Counted from the first letter of the stretch, positions 1 to 10,154 are shown. The stretch is 64,000 nt of DNA from Sedimenticola sp. (GCA_026994195.1 JALWRH010000029.1:1-64000), one strand, 5' to 3'. The notes: generated by a model not told the origin, from the letters alone. Numbers and translations: made by a program.

Positions 1-327
1 AAGCAGGTAGTCAGGTTGGAAATCATCAATCAGTTTGCGGCACTGCCATTGCAATGAGGCCCACATGCTCCAGCCATAGGAACCCCGGAAGCATCCGGGG
101 GTATACCAATAAACAGGATAGCTGACGTTGTTTTGCAGAGGATGCTCCGCCAGTTCTTTGCGCAGGCTGTTGCGGTGTTTGAAACGGTCTTTCCAGCTGA
201 CTGGAACGATAATCCGGATGTCCAGGTGTTCCGCCAGGTGATTGAACTGCTGGAAATTGAACGTGCCCCGCAGGTTTTCCCAAGGGGTGGGATAGAGATT
301 GGTAATGATGAGCAGGCGCGGTCGCAT
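1..327 (-). CDS. glycosyltransferase (GT4-like), N-terminal part, truncated by window edge
   Basis: My translation of the complement from ATG at 327: MRPRLLIITNLYPTPWENLRGTFNFQQFNHLAEHLDIRIIVPVSWKDRF...; typical GT-B N-terminus; TGA(335-333) of the upstream gene lies just before this ATG; absent from ORF track because it has no stop in window. Confidence 0.75.
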   Translation of the reverse strand, partial: MRPRLLIITNLYPTPWENLRGTFNFQQFNHLAEHLDIRIIVPVSWKDRFKHRNSLRKELAEHPLQNNVSYPVYWYTPGCFRGSYGWSMWASLQWQCRKLIDDFQPDYLL

Positions 328-332
328 AGGGG

Positions 333-1763
333 TCAGGAAAAACTCAACAAGGCAGAAACAACAAAGTAAAGCACAACAATGGAAATACAGCAGAGCACGC
401 CCCAGAAAAGAAAATGATCCAGGAAACGGTATTCGGCGACTCCTGGATTGCGCAGGCGGGTTCCCTGGTAATGGGCTACCGCCATTCCACACAGCAGAAA
501 CAGCTGCATGGAGTAACTTCTGCTGAGGAAGAAAGACGAGACTGCAAACCCCACCAGGGAAAGAAACAGCACCCGGGCGATGGCCTGGTCTTCGGGTGCG
601 AGGGTTTCCTCCTCCTGTTGTTTTTCCAGGGACTCGGGAGGAAGGAATCCCCCGCCTTGGGGTCTTTCCAGCCCCAGTGATTGCCAGGCGGCAAAGGGTT
701 CTTCAGGTTCTTTCCGGAATTTCTGCAGGCGGTACATGAGCACGAAACAGATGCCCACAAAGCTGAACCATAAAAAATATCCGGGGATCCCCTGTTCGGC
801 CAACACCAGGACATAGGAATTGTGGGCGGTTCTGAAGTGGTGATCGGTAAAAAGATCGAAACCGACGCCGAACACCGGGTTTTCCTTGAGCATCTGGATG
901 CCTTCATACCAGGCTTCCACCCTGCCATGGGCCGATTCCTCTCCGGGGCTGATAGTATCGAGCCGGCTGCTGAGCATGAACATGAGCGGTAGGGCCAGGG
1001 CACCGATCATCAAGGTCTTGAATACGCCGTATCTACGCCAGGAAAAGACGCCCAGTATGGCTCCCAGAGCAAGTATGGTGCCCCTTGAATTGGTCAGGCT
1101 GATGCCCCAGAGGATCAATCCAGCCGCGATCAGCAATAACAGTTTGAATGCAGTGTTTTTACTGGTACGCATCAGATACAGCGCCATGGGCAGGGCGGTG
1201 ACCAGGGACAGCCCTACGTCATTGGGATCATTGAATATTCCAATGTAGCGTATGCGTCCGAGTATGGGGACCTCTCCGGTCCAGCCCACACCCGTATATT
1301 TCTGCTGGATGCCATGTACGCTGAAAAGGACGGCCCCGCCAACCATCAGCCACATCATTATGCGGATGCGCCTGCGGGAAAGGGCCGTGGTGCTGATGAG
1401 CAGGAATGTCAGATAGAGGGGAATCAGTTTGGCCACGGTTTCCAGGGCATTGGCAGCGCCTTCGCCGGCCACCAGTACCGTCAGCGGTGAATACAGGAAC
1501 AGGGCGGTCAAAAGATAGAACGGGGGGGCGTTCAATTGCAGCTTTCCGGCTGCCAGCCAGGCGAGGAAGGCGGTCATGATCAATATGGGCATGAGCGGCC
1601 AGCCTTCAAAGGCTGGTACGAATTCCTGGGGGCGTACAAAGAGTACAATGATGTACAGGGACAGGAAAAAGAAGGCCAAGCCGGCGCGTGCCTGAGGAGA
1701 TGCCTCTTGTGTATCACCAGCAGTAGATGGGCCGCCCTTGAATACAGAATTGTTTTCAGTCAT
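333..1763 (-). CDS. O-antigen ligase / polymerase-like membrane protein (Wzy_C type)
   Basis: Multi-TM protein with FNDPNDVGLSLVTALPMALYL and NSRGTILALGAILG motifs typical of the O-antigen ligase family; sits in EPS cluster. Confidence 0.8.
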   Translation of the reverse strand: MTENNSVFKGGPSTAGDTQEASPQARAGLAFFFLSLYIIVLFVRPQEFVPAFEGWPLMPILIMTAFLAWLAAGKLQLNAPPFYLLTALFLYSPLTVLVAGEGAANALETVAKLIPLYLTFLLISTTALSRRRIRIMMWLMVGGAVLFSVHGIQQKYTGVGWTGEVPILGRIRYIGIFNDPNDVGLSLVTALPMALYLMRTSKNTAFKLLLLIAAGLILWGISLTNSRGTILALGAILGVFSWRRYGVFKTLMIGALALPLMFMLSSRLDTISPGEESAHGRVEAWYEGIQMLKENPVFGVGFDLFTDHHFRTAHNSYVLVLAEQGIPGYFLWFSFVGICFVLMYRLQKFRKEPEEPFAAWQSLGLERPQGGGFLPPESLEKQQEEETLAPEDQAIARVLFLSLVGFAVSSFFLSRSYSMQLFLLCGMAVAHYQGTRLRNPGVAEYRFLDHFLFWGVLCCISIVVLYFVVSALLSFS

Positions 1764-2072
1764 TGTTTCAGGGGCATGCTGTCGTCAGTTCCGGCGACAA
1801 GGCGAACAGGGACGCCGCCAATGAGGGGCCACCACTGATGCAGACCAGAACCTGGCCAGACAGCGCTGTGACCGGTGGGGTTTGGGGGATCATATGAAAC
1901 GGTACAACTCCATTGCCTGATTCTATGGTCATTCTTGTGGTTCTGCGCCTACAGCCGATTCAGGGTAGCGCCTGTTTTCCTGGTAACAGAAACAGGATAT
2001 CCTACATTGACGGGTATGGTAACATCTGATTTGTGAAGTAGTTCAAAAAAATGACTTAAAGGGGTTGATGAA

Positions 2073-2705
2073 ATGGATTTGATGAGATATGGAATTTTCC
2101 GGTTTATTGCGTCGGTAGTAGTATTGCTTGCGGCTGGCTGTGCAACTCAGCCTGGCGAGGTTGTCGAAGGCCCTCCTCCAGGAGGATCTGAGGTGGTGGA
2201 CAAATATCTGGTGGGCGTGGATGACACCCTGTCGGTATCTGTATGGAGAAACCCTGAGTTGTCGGTCACCGCCGTGGTTCGTCCGGATGGCATGATAACG
2301 GTGCCCGTAATCGGCGATGTGGTGGCGGTTGGCAAGACCCCCGAGGAAGTGGCTTCTGATATCAAAGAGCGCCTTTCCACCTATATACGGAATCCCCAGG
2401 TGGCGGTCAGTGTCACCCAGCTGGTGAGCAATGCCTTTCTAACCCGGGTCCGGGTAACAGGTGCCGTGGTCAGTCCCATATCTTCGCCCCACCGGCCTGG
2501 CATGACTGTGCTGGATGCTGTTCTCGAGGCGGGAGGCATGACCGATTTTGCGGCGCCAGATCAGGCGCGCTTGTATAGAAAGGTGAATGGAAAGATCAAG
2601 GCATATGCCGTGCATCTCAAGCAGATACTGCAAAAAGGTGACCTGAGCACCAACTACGAGCTGCTGCCTGGCGATATCATCTCCATTCCCGAGAGAAGTT
2701 TCTGA
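2073..2705 (+). CDS. polysaccharide export lipoprotein (Wza-like, PEP-CTERM/XrtA-type export protein)
   Basis: Lipobox LLAAGC; YLVGVDDTLSVSVWRNPELS..VRPDGMITVPVIGDV poly-export domain and SLBB-like region. Confidence 0.88.
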   Translation: MDLMRYGIFRFIASVVVLLAAGCATQPGEVVEGPPPGGSEVVDKYLVGVDDTLSVSVWRNPELSVTAVVRPDGMITVPVIGDVVAVGKTPEEVASDIKERLSTYIRNPQVAVSVTQLVSNAFLTRVRVTGAVVSPISSPHRPGMTVLDAVLEAGGMTDFAAPDQARLYRKVNGKIKAYAVHLKQILQKGDLSTNYELLPGDIISIPERSF

Positions 2706-2757
2706 TTCAAATGAATCGTTACAGATTCATGAGACTCGGGAAGGGAGGAATCAATCC

Positions 2758-4314
2758 GTGCAATTGACACTGGAACAATGGGTACATGGCCTGCTGGCGG
2801 AATTTCGCCGACAGAAAGTCAAGGTCGTCATTATGTTTGCCGTGGTCTCTCTGGCCATGTTGGCGGTGGGTGTCTATGTTCCCAAACGCTTCGAGTCCTC
2901 TTCTGTCATACAGATCGGGGAGAAGAATATAATCGAGCCTTTGATGGAAGGCAGGGCCGTGCAGACGGATGTACGCAGCTTCGGCCGCAATGCCCACGAG
3001 ATTCTCAGCCGCCGCCGGGTTTTGACGGAAGTTCTCGAAACGGGAGGTTGGGATCTCAGCAAGTTGTCGCCGGTTCAGGTTGAAGTCCTGATGGAGAACA
3101 TCGTAGAGCGAATCCGGGTGCAGAACGTGGGTGCCAACCTGCTGAGAATTTCCTACGCTGACAGTGATCCGCAAAGAGCCTTCAAGGTGGCGCGCCGTTT
3201 GTCAGAACTGTTCATTAGTGAGAGTACAGAGGCTAAACGCAAAGAAAGCCGGGAGGCTTTTGAATTTATTCAGGGCCAGGTTCAACAGTATCATCAGAAG
3301 TTGCTGGAAGCTGAAAAGAAACTCAAGGAATTCAGAAGTGGCAGTTCGGATGCATTGCCCGGGTCTCAGACAGATGTGGACAACAGGATCAGTCAGTTGC
3401 GGCAGCAGATCAGTGAAACACGTCTGCGTCTCAGTGAAGAGCAGGAGCGGGAAAAATCCATACTGAAACAGTTGTCCGGGGAGGCGGTTTTCAGCCTGCA
3501 GCTGAGCAAGGAGGAACAGATCCGCGACCGTATTGCTGAATTGCGCAATCAAAAAGACAACCTTCTTCTCAATTATTATGAGAGCCATCCCGATGTGGTC
3601 AGCCTGACTCACCAGATCGAGGAGCTGGAACAATCACTGCAACAGGAGATAGAAGCGCGAAAGAATCTGGCTGGTGACTCGGAAAAAAAGAAAGCAGTAC
3701 AGCGCAGTCCTCTCTATCAGGAATTGCGCCGGCAGCTGGCGGCAACCCGTACCCAGATTGCCACTTTGCGCACACGTTTGAAACTTACCCAGGACAGTCT
3801 TTCGAGTGAACTGGATCGCAGTTCCAGGGTAGCCAATTCTGAAGCTCAGTTGGCTGAATTGACCCGGGATTACGAAGTGAACCGCAATATCTATCAGGAT
3901 CTGTTGCGGCGGCGGGAAAATGCCCGTGTATCCATGGAACTGGACATGAAAGGCCAGAGTATCGCCTTCAATGTCCGGGAACCCGCCAGCCTGCCGTTGA
4001 AACCCAAAGGGCTGGGGCTGTTGCATTTTGCTTTGGCGGGATTGGTGCTGGGCATCGCCATTCCCATGGGTTATCTTGCTTTCTTGATGCAAATAAACCC
4101 GAAAGTAAGGTTGCCCGCGACTATCCGGCAGGAGCTGGGGTTGCGTGTACTCGCATCCATACCACCTTTGTATACGCCTTCTGAACGTGTGTTCAATCGG
4201 ATAGTCACCCTGGTTCTCGTGGCTGTGGTACTGGCAGTTTTCGCTACATACGGATATGTGGGATATATGCGCTATACGCACAAACTGCTGATCCTGCCCT
4301 TGGAAATCAGCTGA
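2758..4314 (+). CDS. polysaccharide chain-length determinant (Wzz/GumC-like, XrtA-associated type)
   Basis: GTG start; N- and C-terminal TM segments flanking long coiled coil; follows export gene. Confidence 0.85.
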   Translation: MQLTLEQWVHGLLAEFRRQKVKVVIMFAVVSLAMLAVGVYVPKRFESSSVIQIGEKNIIEPLMEGRAVQTDVRSFGRNAHEILSRRRVLTEVLETGGWDLSKLSPVQVEVLMENIVERIRVQNVGANLLRISYADSDPQRAFKVARRLSELFISESTEAKRKESREAFEFIQGQVQQYHQKLLEAEKKLKEFRSGSSDALPGSQTDVDNRISQLRQQISETRLRLSEEQEREKSILKQLSGEAVFSLQLSKEEQIRDRIAELRNQKDNLLLNYYESHPDVVSLTHQIEELEQSLQQEIEARKNLAGDSEKKKAVQRSPLYQELRRQLAATRTQIATLRTRLKLTQDSLSSELDRSSRVANSEAQLAELTRDYEVNRNIYQDLLRRRENARVSMELDMKGQSIAFNVREPASLPLKPKGLGLLHFALAGLVLGIAIPMGYLAFLMQINPKVRLPATIRQELGLRVLASIPPLYTPSERVFNRIVTLVLVAVVLAVFATYGYVGYMRYTHKLLILPLEIS

Positions 4315-4344
4315 AAGATTCACTATGGGGCGCCAGCAGTCTGC

Positions 4345-5205
4345 ATGTGGACAGCTTCATGCCGAAAAGGAATGTTGATGGATTCAAAGACAGAGAATAC
4401 TGAAGAAGAGAGCGTCGAAGAGCAGGAGGCGGTGGCGAAAACCGGTCTGATGCACGGGCGTAGCGCCAATCTGGAAAAGCGCCTGATGTCTGCGCGGCAG
4501 ATTGCCATGATGAAGGAACCCCTGCCCCAGAGTGTCGGCCAGCTCAAGGCGCGCAAGATCATTTACCCGGGAATGAAGGATCGGCAGGTGCTGGATACCT
4601 TCCGCCGCCTGCGTACCAAACTATTGCAGATCAGCAATGGAGAGAACTTTGTCGCATTGCTCACTTCGGTGGCGCCTGGCAGTGGTGCCAGCTTCAACGC
4701 AACCAATCTGGCAGCCGCATTTGCTCTGGACGATACCAAGACGGCCTTGGTGGTGGATTGCAACCTGCGCAACCCGGTGCAGCACAAGCGGTTTGGGGTG
4801 GGAGGAAACCGGGAGCTGATCGGACTAACGGACTATATCGAAAATCCCGAAAGCATGGATCCTGACGGCTGGTCCGTGGATGACATCATCTATCCTACTG
4901 GCATAAAGCGGGTATCCCTGGTACCGGTGGGGAAACGCCGGGAGGCATCCCTGGAGTACGTTTCGTCCGCACACATGGAGGCTTTTTTTTCAGAAGTCAG
5001 GGGACGGTATCCGGATCGCTTTATTTTTGTGGATGCGCCCTCACTGTCTGAATCGCCGGATGCCCTGGTGTTGTCGGATCTGGTGGATATGGTTGTGTTG
5101 TGCGTGGCCCATGGAAAATCCATGCGCAGTGAAATTGCCCAGGTGGCAGCGGAATTCGGCAATGATAAATTGGTGGGCGTTATCTTTACGGAGGGGAACC
5201 CTTGA
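4345..5205 (+). CDS. tyrosine autokinase-like / ParA-type P-loop protein of EPS cluster (degenerate Walker A)
   Basis: VDCNLRNPVQHKRFG and FIFVDAPSLSESPDALVLSDLVDMVVLCV match BY-kinase Walker A'/B regions; P-loop reads SVAPGSGASFNATNLA; probable start is the internal ATG at MDSKTENTEE. Confidence 0.8.
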   Translation: MWTASCRKGMLMDSKTENTEEESVEEQEAVAKTGLMHGRSANLEKRLMSARQIAMMKEPLPQSVGQLKARKIIYPGMKDRQVLDTFRRLRTKLLQISNGENFVALLTSVAPGSGASFNATNLAAAFALDDTKTALVVDCNLRNPVQHKRFGVGGNRELIGLTDYIENPESMDPDGWSVDDIIYPTGIKRVSLVPVGKRREASLEYVSSAHMEAFFSEVRGRYPDRFIFVDAPSLSESPDALVLSDLVDMVVLCVAHGKSMRSEIAQVAAEFGNDKLVGVIFTEGNP

Positions 5206-6479
5206 AAACCCTATGGATTCAAAACGGACTGCTGTGTTGCATTTGCTGCGCTGCTGTCTCCACGGCCTCAGCTGCAGGAACCTGGGACTATTTTGGTTCC
5301 TATCAGCTGGGGTACTCCGACAACCTGGAACTGGCGCCGGACGGCGGAACTTCAGGCGCGTACCATACCCTGGCGGCAGGTATTGGTTATGAGGAGCATG
5401 GTACCCGCCTGGATGGCAATGTGGATGCCAGTGTGGAGTATGTCAATTATCCCAGTGGCGTTTTTGACGATGAAACCTGGCTGTATATCGACGGTGATTT
5501 GCGCTGGGCTCTGGTGCGAGATCGTCTTTTCTGGGTGTTGACTGATTCCCTGACCAATCAGCCTGTCGATACCCGTGCACCGAATGTGCCTACCAATCTT
5601 CAACAGACCAATGTGTTCACTACAGGCCCCAGCCTTTCCTACCAGTTCAATACCGCAAACACGCTGAAGGCTGATCTTCGTTACATGAACTCCTGGGCGG
5701 AAGAGGACGACAGTTTTGAGGCAGATCGCTGGTTTGCAGGCGCGGGTTGGGTCTACGGCCTGACACCTGCGGATGATATTTCCCTGCATGTGACCTATTA
5801 CGACACTGATTTCCGGCAGAATCAGGGGCAGGAGGACTATCGTCGGCAAAGTGTTTTTGGCGCATGGGAACGGCGTACCGGGGAGACCTCCGTCTTGCGT
5901 GCTGAACTTGGCCTGATCAATGTGGATTTCGAAGAATCCGACAATGAGAGTGGCTGGCGGGCGTTGCTGGAGTGGAATCGCACCATATCCAGCAGTTCTT
6001 CTCTGAGGGTCAGCGGACGCCATGGCCTTACTGATGCGGCGTTGTCCATTGCTACGACAGCTGATCCGGAAACCATAGGCAACAATGTGGTATCTGGTAA
6101 CGTCTATGAGGTCACGGCGCTCGATGTGGGCTACAACTATTCTTGGGCGGCTTCCACGCTGAATGTGTCCGGTAGTTATGAAAAACAGGATTATGTGACC
6201 AGTGGAGAAATAGACCGGGATTTGTACGGGGCCGTGGCAGCCTGGACCACTCATTATGGTGGTGGCTGGAGCAGCCGTTTTACGGGGGATTTCGCCTGGT
6301 CGGACTATGATGATGGCCTGAGCGACAAGACCTATCTGCTCTATGCCGGTGTGGACTATGCCAGTACGCCGAATATAACTTATACCTTGGGCGTGAACTG
6401 GGAGCGGCGCTTCAGCGACGCTCCTGATGACGACTATGAAGACTGGGGCGTGGTTTTCAGAGTGAGATATGACCGCTAG
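5202..6479 (+). CDS. outer-membrane beta-barrel protein of EPS cluster
   Basis: Signal peptide; repeated alternating amphipathic strands ending in aromatic residues; C-terminal VVFRVRYDR; overlaps upstream stop by 4 bp. Confidence 0.78.
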   Translation: MKTLWIQNGLLCCICCAAVSTASAAGTWDYFGSYQLGYSDNLELAPDGGTSGAYHTLAAGIGYEEHGTRLDGNVDASVEYVNYPSGVFDDETWLYIDGDLRWALVRDRLFWVLTDSLTNQPVDTRAPNVPTNLQQTNVFTTGPSLSYQFNTANTLKADLRYMNSWAEEDDSFEADRWFAGAGWVYGLTPADDISLHVTYYDTDFRQNQGQEDYRRQSVFGAWERRTGETSVLRAELGLINVDFEESDNESGWRALLEWNRTISSSSSLRVSGRHGLTDAALSIATTADPETIGNNVVSGNVYEVTALDVGYNYSWAASTLNVSGSYEKQDYVTSGEIDRDLYGAVAAWTTHYGGGWSSRFTGDFAWSDYDDGLSDKTYLLYAGVDYASTPNITYTLGVNWERRFSDAPDDDYEDWGVVFRVRYDR

Positions 6480-6523
6480 GAAGCAGATGCTTCCGTGCTG
6501 AAAATCAACTTGGGTATGCTGCC

Positions 6524-7414
6524 GTGAGTGTAGACTACCATCGCTGCTATGAGGCGCTGCAACTGGACCCGGGGGCAAGCTGGGAAGCGTTGCGGAAACA
6601 GTACAAGCACCTGGTCCAGCATTGTCACCCGGATCGGTTTCATGGAGATGCCGAGGCGCTTGGAGAGGTGGAGGCGAATCTCAGGAAGCTCAATGCCGCC
6701 TACAAAGTGCTGTCGGACTACTACAAACGCCACAAGCGGCTGCCGCTGGATGCTGCGTCAAATCATGCCGGCTGGAAGTTTCAGGATACATCTGAGCTCA
6801 GGCAAAAAAGCGAACAGTTTCAGCCGGCACGCCAGTGGCCGGTACTCAAGCTGCCTGTTTCGAAATGGTTGGTATTAGCCGTCCCTGCCCTGTTGGTGAT
6901 ACTGGTAATCAGCTTTCTTGTATTCCATTCTGCGGATGAAGAGGAGGCTCCTCCTACTGTCGGGACTGCGGAGGCCATGGCTGTTCATGCGGGGCAAGAA
7001 CCCACACCGGAAACCAAGTCGCAAGCGCTTTTTGGCTATGGTGACGCCTGGATGACAGTGCTCAAGGTTCAGGGGGAACCGGCCTCAAGAACAGGGGATT
7101 CCTGGTTTTATGGTAAGTCCCGGGTGGATTTCAGAGATGGTCATGTGGTGGGGTGGGTGCAGAAGAAAGGGGATCCCCTGCATGTCCGGGGAAAGTTACC
7201 CGGGGAATCACAGTCAGGTAAGACCCACCTGATCCGGCTAGGTGACAACAAGAAGCGTGTTCTGCTGATCCAGGGGCCGCCAGTGATGAAATCAGAGCGC
7301 CGTTGGGGGTATGGCCCCTCGTTCATTGAATTTCACAATGGCAAGGTGGTTCGCTGGCACAGTTCTGTGCTGCGGCCCCTTGCAGTGGACAAACCCGATG
7401 CTCGAAAAGACTGA
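6524..7414 (+). CDS. J-domain (DnaJ-like) membrane-anchored protein
   Basis: YEALQLDPGASWEALRKQYKHLVQHCHPDRF contains HPD motif; single TM (WLVLAVPALLVILVISFLVF); two related C-terminal repeats (SRVDFRDGHVVGW / SFIEFHNGKVVRW). Confidence 0.8.
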   Translation: MSVDYHRCYEALQLDPGASWEALRKQYKHLVQHCHPDRFHGDAEALGEVEANLRKLNAAYKVLSDYYKRHKRLPLDAASNHAGWKFQDTSELRQKSEQFQPARQWPVLKLPVSKWLVLAVPALLVILVISFLVFHSADEEEAPPTVGTAEAMAVHAGQEPTPETKSQALFGYGDAWMTVLKVQGEPASRTGDSWFYGKSRVDFRDGHVVGWVQKKGDPLHVRGKLPGESQSGKTHLIRLGDNKKRVLLIQGPPVMKSERRWGYGPSFIEFHNGKVVRWHSSVLRPLAVDKPDARKD

Positions 7415-7425
7415 CTCTGCCTGGT

Positions 7426-8826
7426 TCAGCGGGCGCCTTTGCCGAAAAGTACCACTTCTACCGTACTCAGAAGAATGATCATGTCGAAGCGCAGGGATTG
7501 GTGTTTGACGTAATACAGGTCGAATTTCAGCTTTTCGGCGGCGTCCTTTTCGTTGGCGCCATAGGGATAGCAAAGCTGCGCCCATCCCGTCAGGCCGGGT
7601 TTGACCACGTGCCTTACGTCATAATAGGGAATGCTTTTCTTGAGTTTTTCCACGAATTCGGGACGTTCCGGACGTGGCCCCACAAAACTCATTTCCCCTT
7701 TCAGGACGTTCCAGCATTGTGGCAGTTCATCGATGCGAACTTTGCGGATGAAGCGTCCCACGCGGGTGACACGGTCATCATTCTCTGTGGCCCAGCGGGC
7801 TTTGCCATCTGCTTCTGCATCGGTTTGCATGCTGCGGAACTTGAGTACCGGAAAAGTCTTGCCATTTTCTCCAACGCGTTCCTGGCGGAATAGAATGGGT
7901 CCTTTGAAACCGCTTTCAATCCAGATGGCCAGGGCCGTGATCAACATTATGGGTAAAGTAAGAAGGCAGATGATCACGGCCATGAGGATATCGAAAGTTC
8001 GCTTTAACAACTGGGACAGGGGATCGAGGCGGAAGCGCTTGGAAAAAATCAGCCAGCTTGGTGTCAGAAGTTTCAGGTTTACCTGCCCGGTCTGGCGTTC
8101 GAACAGTGTGGGAAGATCGATGATGTCAACACCTGCCAACTTGCACTCCAGCAATTCCTCCATATTCAGATTGGCGCGCATCTCATCCTGGGCGATGACG
8201 ATTTCATCGATATCCTTCTCTTTCACCAGATCTACCAGGTGTCCGCTGTAGGTAAGCAGCAGGGATTCATCGATGTGGATTTCTTCCCTGGCAGCAGGCA
8301 GGAAACCTACTATTTGAATCCCACGTCTGTCTGTCCGCCGGCGCATGCGGGTGGGAATGCTGTGCGCCTTCTCTCCAGCGCCGAGGATGAGCAGCCGCAT
8401 GCCGGGAGAGCGTTCGTCCAGGAACTGAAAGAACAGGGGGCGTATGGTGCCTATGGCGAGCAGGGAGAACAGCAGGGTGAGGGCAAATACACCACGTCCC
8501 AGATACAGTTGCGGAAAGATGTAAAAAAGCACGATGGACAGAATACTGCCCAGGGCAAATGCCGCCAGTACGCGGGCGAACATGCCGATGGGTTCCTCCC
8601 GGGAATGTGTCTGGTATAAGCCCATAGCCGCCATGGAGGGCAGCATGATGGATGCAAAAGCCAGTGCTTCCGGGAGAATCAACCCCACGCTGGAGGCGAT
8701 TTCCTGGTCGGTGGCGCCCATGAAACGTACCGCAACGGCGATATACACTGAACCGCCAAAAATGATGGCTTCGATAATGATCAAAGGGAGCATGATGCCG
8801 GTTGTTGAGGAGCTGCTCAGACGCAT
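7426..8826 (-). CDS. exopolysaccharide biosynthesis polyprenyl glycosylphosphotransferase (undecaprenyl-phosphate sugar transferase)
   Basis: C-terminal bacterial sugar transferase domain KRTFDILMA..FRQERVGENGKTFPVLKFRSM..DELPQCWNVLKGEMSFVGPRPERPEFV. Confidence 0.92.
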   Translation of the reverse strand: MRLSSSSTTGIMLPLIIIEAIIFGGSVYIAVAVRFMGATDQEIASSVGLILPEALAFASIMLPSMAAMGLYQTHSREEPIGMFARVLAAFALGSILSIVLFYIFPQLYLGRGVFALTLLFSLLAIGTIRPLFFQFLDERSPGMRLLILGAGEKAHSIPTRMRRRTDRRGIQIVGFLPAAREEIHIDESLLLTYSGHLVDLVKEKDIDEIVIAQDEMRANLNMEELLECKLAGVDIIDLPTLFERQTGQVNLKLLTPSWLIFSKRFRLDPLSQLLKRTFDILMAVIICLLTLPIMLITALAIWIESGFKGPILFRQERVGENGKTFPVLKFRSMQTDAEADGKARWATENDDRVTRVGRFIRKVRIDELPQCWNVLKGEMSFVGPRPERPEFVEKLKKSIPYYDVRHVVKPGLTGWAQLCYPYGANEKDAAEKLKFDLYYVKHQSLRFDMIILLSTVEVVLFGKGAR

Positions 8827-8841
8827 GGTTCTCTCCGTGAA

Positions 8842-9948
8842 CTAAAAAATGTCTTCAATGACGCAGGGGGGCATGTGCAGATAGGCCGTGGTTTTTCGTT
8901 TGGTTTCGATGTCGTGGTAAACCGCCTGGGCCTGTTCCTCGGATATCTCCAGATATTCTGCCAGTTCCTGTGCCGGAATCTGATGATTGTAGCTCCAAAG
9001 GGCTGCATCCATCTGTTGATAGGGCAGCGCAAAATAGAACTCGTCCTGCCCCTGTTCCAGGCTGTAAGTATCCGTGGTGGGTGTGGTGCTGCAGATGTTG
9101 TCTGGAAGCCCCAGGTATCTGGCCATGGCATACACCTGGGTCTTGTACAGATGTGCAATAGGTTTGATGTCCGCTGCTCCGTCGCCATTCTTGACGAAAA
9201 ACCCCTGATCGTATTCCAAACGGTTGGGGGTGCCGATGACAGCATAGTTCAGTCGGTCAGCGTGAAAATATTCCAGGTTCTTGCGTATGCGCTGTTTAAA
9301 ATTTGTGGCGGCGACGATCTGCAGATACTGCTTGAGAGCCAGCCGCTCACGCCGCTGTTCTCCATCCGGGGTTTGCACTACCAGGTGGAAGTGATTGATG
9401 GCGCCTGCTGCGCCCCCGGAGATGACGATCTTGTTCTTCCAGCTGCCATCGTAGTCAGGAAAGACTTCCCGGATGGCCGCATCACGCTGTTCATAGCAAC
9501 CGATGGCTTCCAGGGTGGATGCGATATTCTTGACTTCATGGGATACACCCATGAAATCCACCATCTGTTGCCCAAGGCTGACGCTTTCCGAAGAGGAGTC
9601 TGCTTCCGGCATCAGCAAACCGAACACCTTACCGGCTCCCAGGGTTTTGACGGCCAGAGCCAGGCAGACAGAGCTGTCGATACCTCCAGACACTGCGACC
9701 ACCAGTCCACGTCGATGCAGCCGGGTGCGCAGCAGAGTGCGGATAAAGTCGGATATCCGGGCTGCTTCCTGTTCCAGATCCAATGTCAGTCCGGTCTTGA
9801 TCTGCTCTTCGATAGTGCGCTTGCCCATTGCTGCGATCCTCTGTTGTCCATGTTGCCCCACCACTAGGTAGTTTGCCAGATTCCGCGAGGCAGAACCATT
9901 CAGGAAGCGCTGATTTATTGGTAGGCGCTTGATGAATGAACTTTTCAT
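8842..9948 (-). CDS. nadE: NAD(+) synthase-like protein (ammonia-dependent type, no glutaminase domain)
   Basis: SGGIDSS pyrophosphate-binding loop, GTPNRLEYDQGFFVKNGDGAADIKPIAHLYKTQVYALAR-like NadE signature; true start may be internal Met at 9825. Confidence 0.82.
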   Translation of the reverse strand: MKSSFIKRLPINQRFLNGSASRNLANYLVVGQHGQQRIAAMGKRTIEEQIKTGLTLDLEQEAARISDFIRTLLRTRLHRRGLVVAVSGGIDSSVCLALAVKTLGAGKVFGLLMPEADSSSESVSLGQQMVDFMGVSHEVKNIASTLEAIGCYEQRDAAIREVFPDYDGSWKNKIVISGGAAGAINHFHLVVQTPDGEQRRERLALKQYLQIVAATNFKQRIRKNLEYFHADRLNYAVIGTPNRLEYDQGFFVKNGDGAADIKPIAHLYKTQVYAMARYLGLPDNICSTTPTTDTYSLEQGQDEFYFALPYQQMDAALWSYNHQIPAQELAEYLEISEEQAQAVYHDIETKRKTTAYLHMPPCVIEDIF

Positions 9949-10154
9949 TTGACTTTTTCAGTGTCCGGTCAAGGACTGGCGCAGATCAGCGAAACTCGCG
10001 TCCAGGTTACGAGTGTAGGCTCCCCGGCAGGAAAAGGTCCTTTTCATGTTATATTTAGTGGGGCATCCCCCGGCAAAGCCAGGGGGTGCTCCACCATTCA
10101 CCAGGAGCGTGTCTTGTCAGCGTTCCCACACCACGGAACAGGTTCCTTGAGTCC

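Noticed and set aside
5352-6578. 408-aa minus-strand ORF
   Set aside because: Antisense to the well-supported beta-barrel gene; low-complexity composition typical of shadow ORFs in GC-rich DNA.
8875-9867. 330-aa plus-strand ORF
   Set aside because: Antisense to the nadE-like gene.
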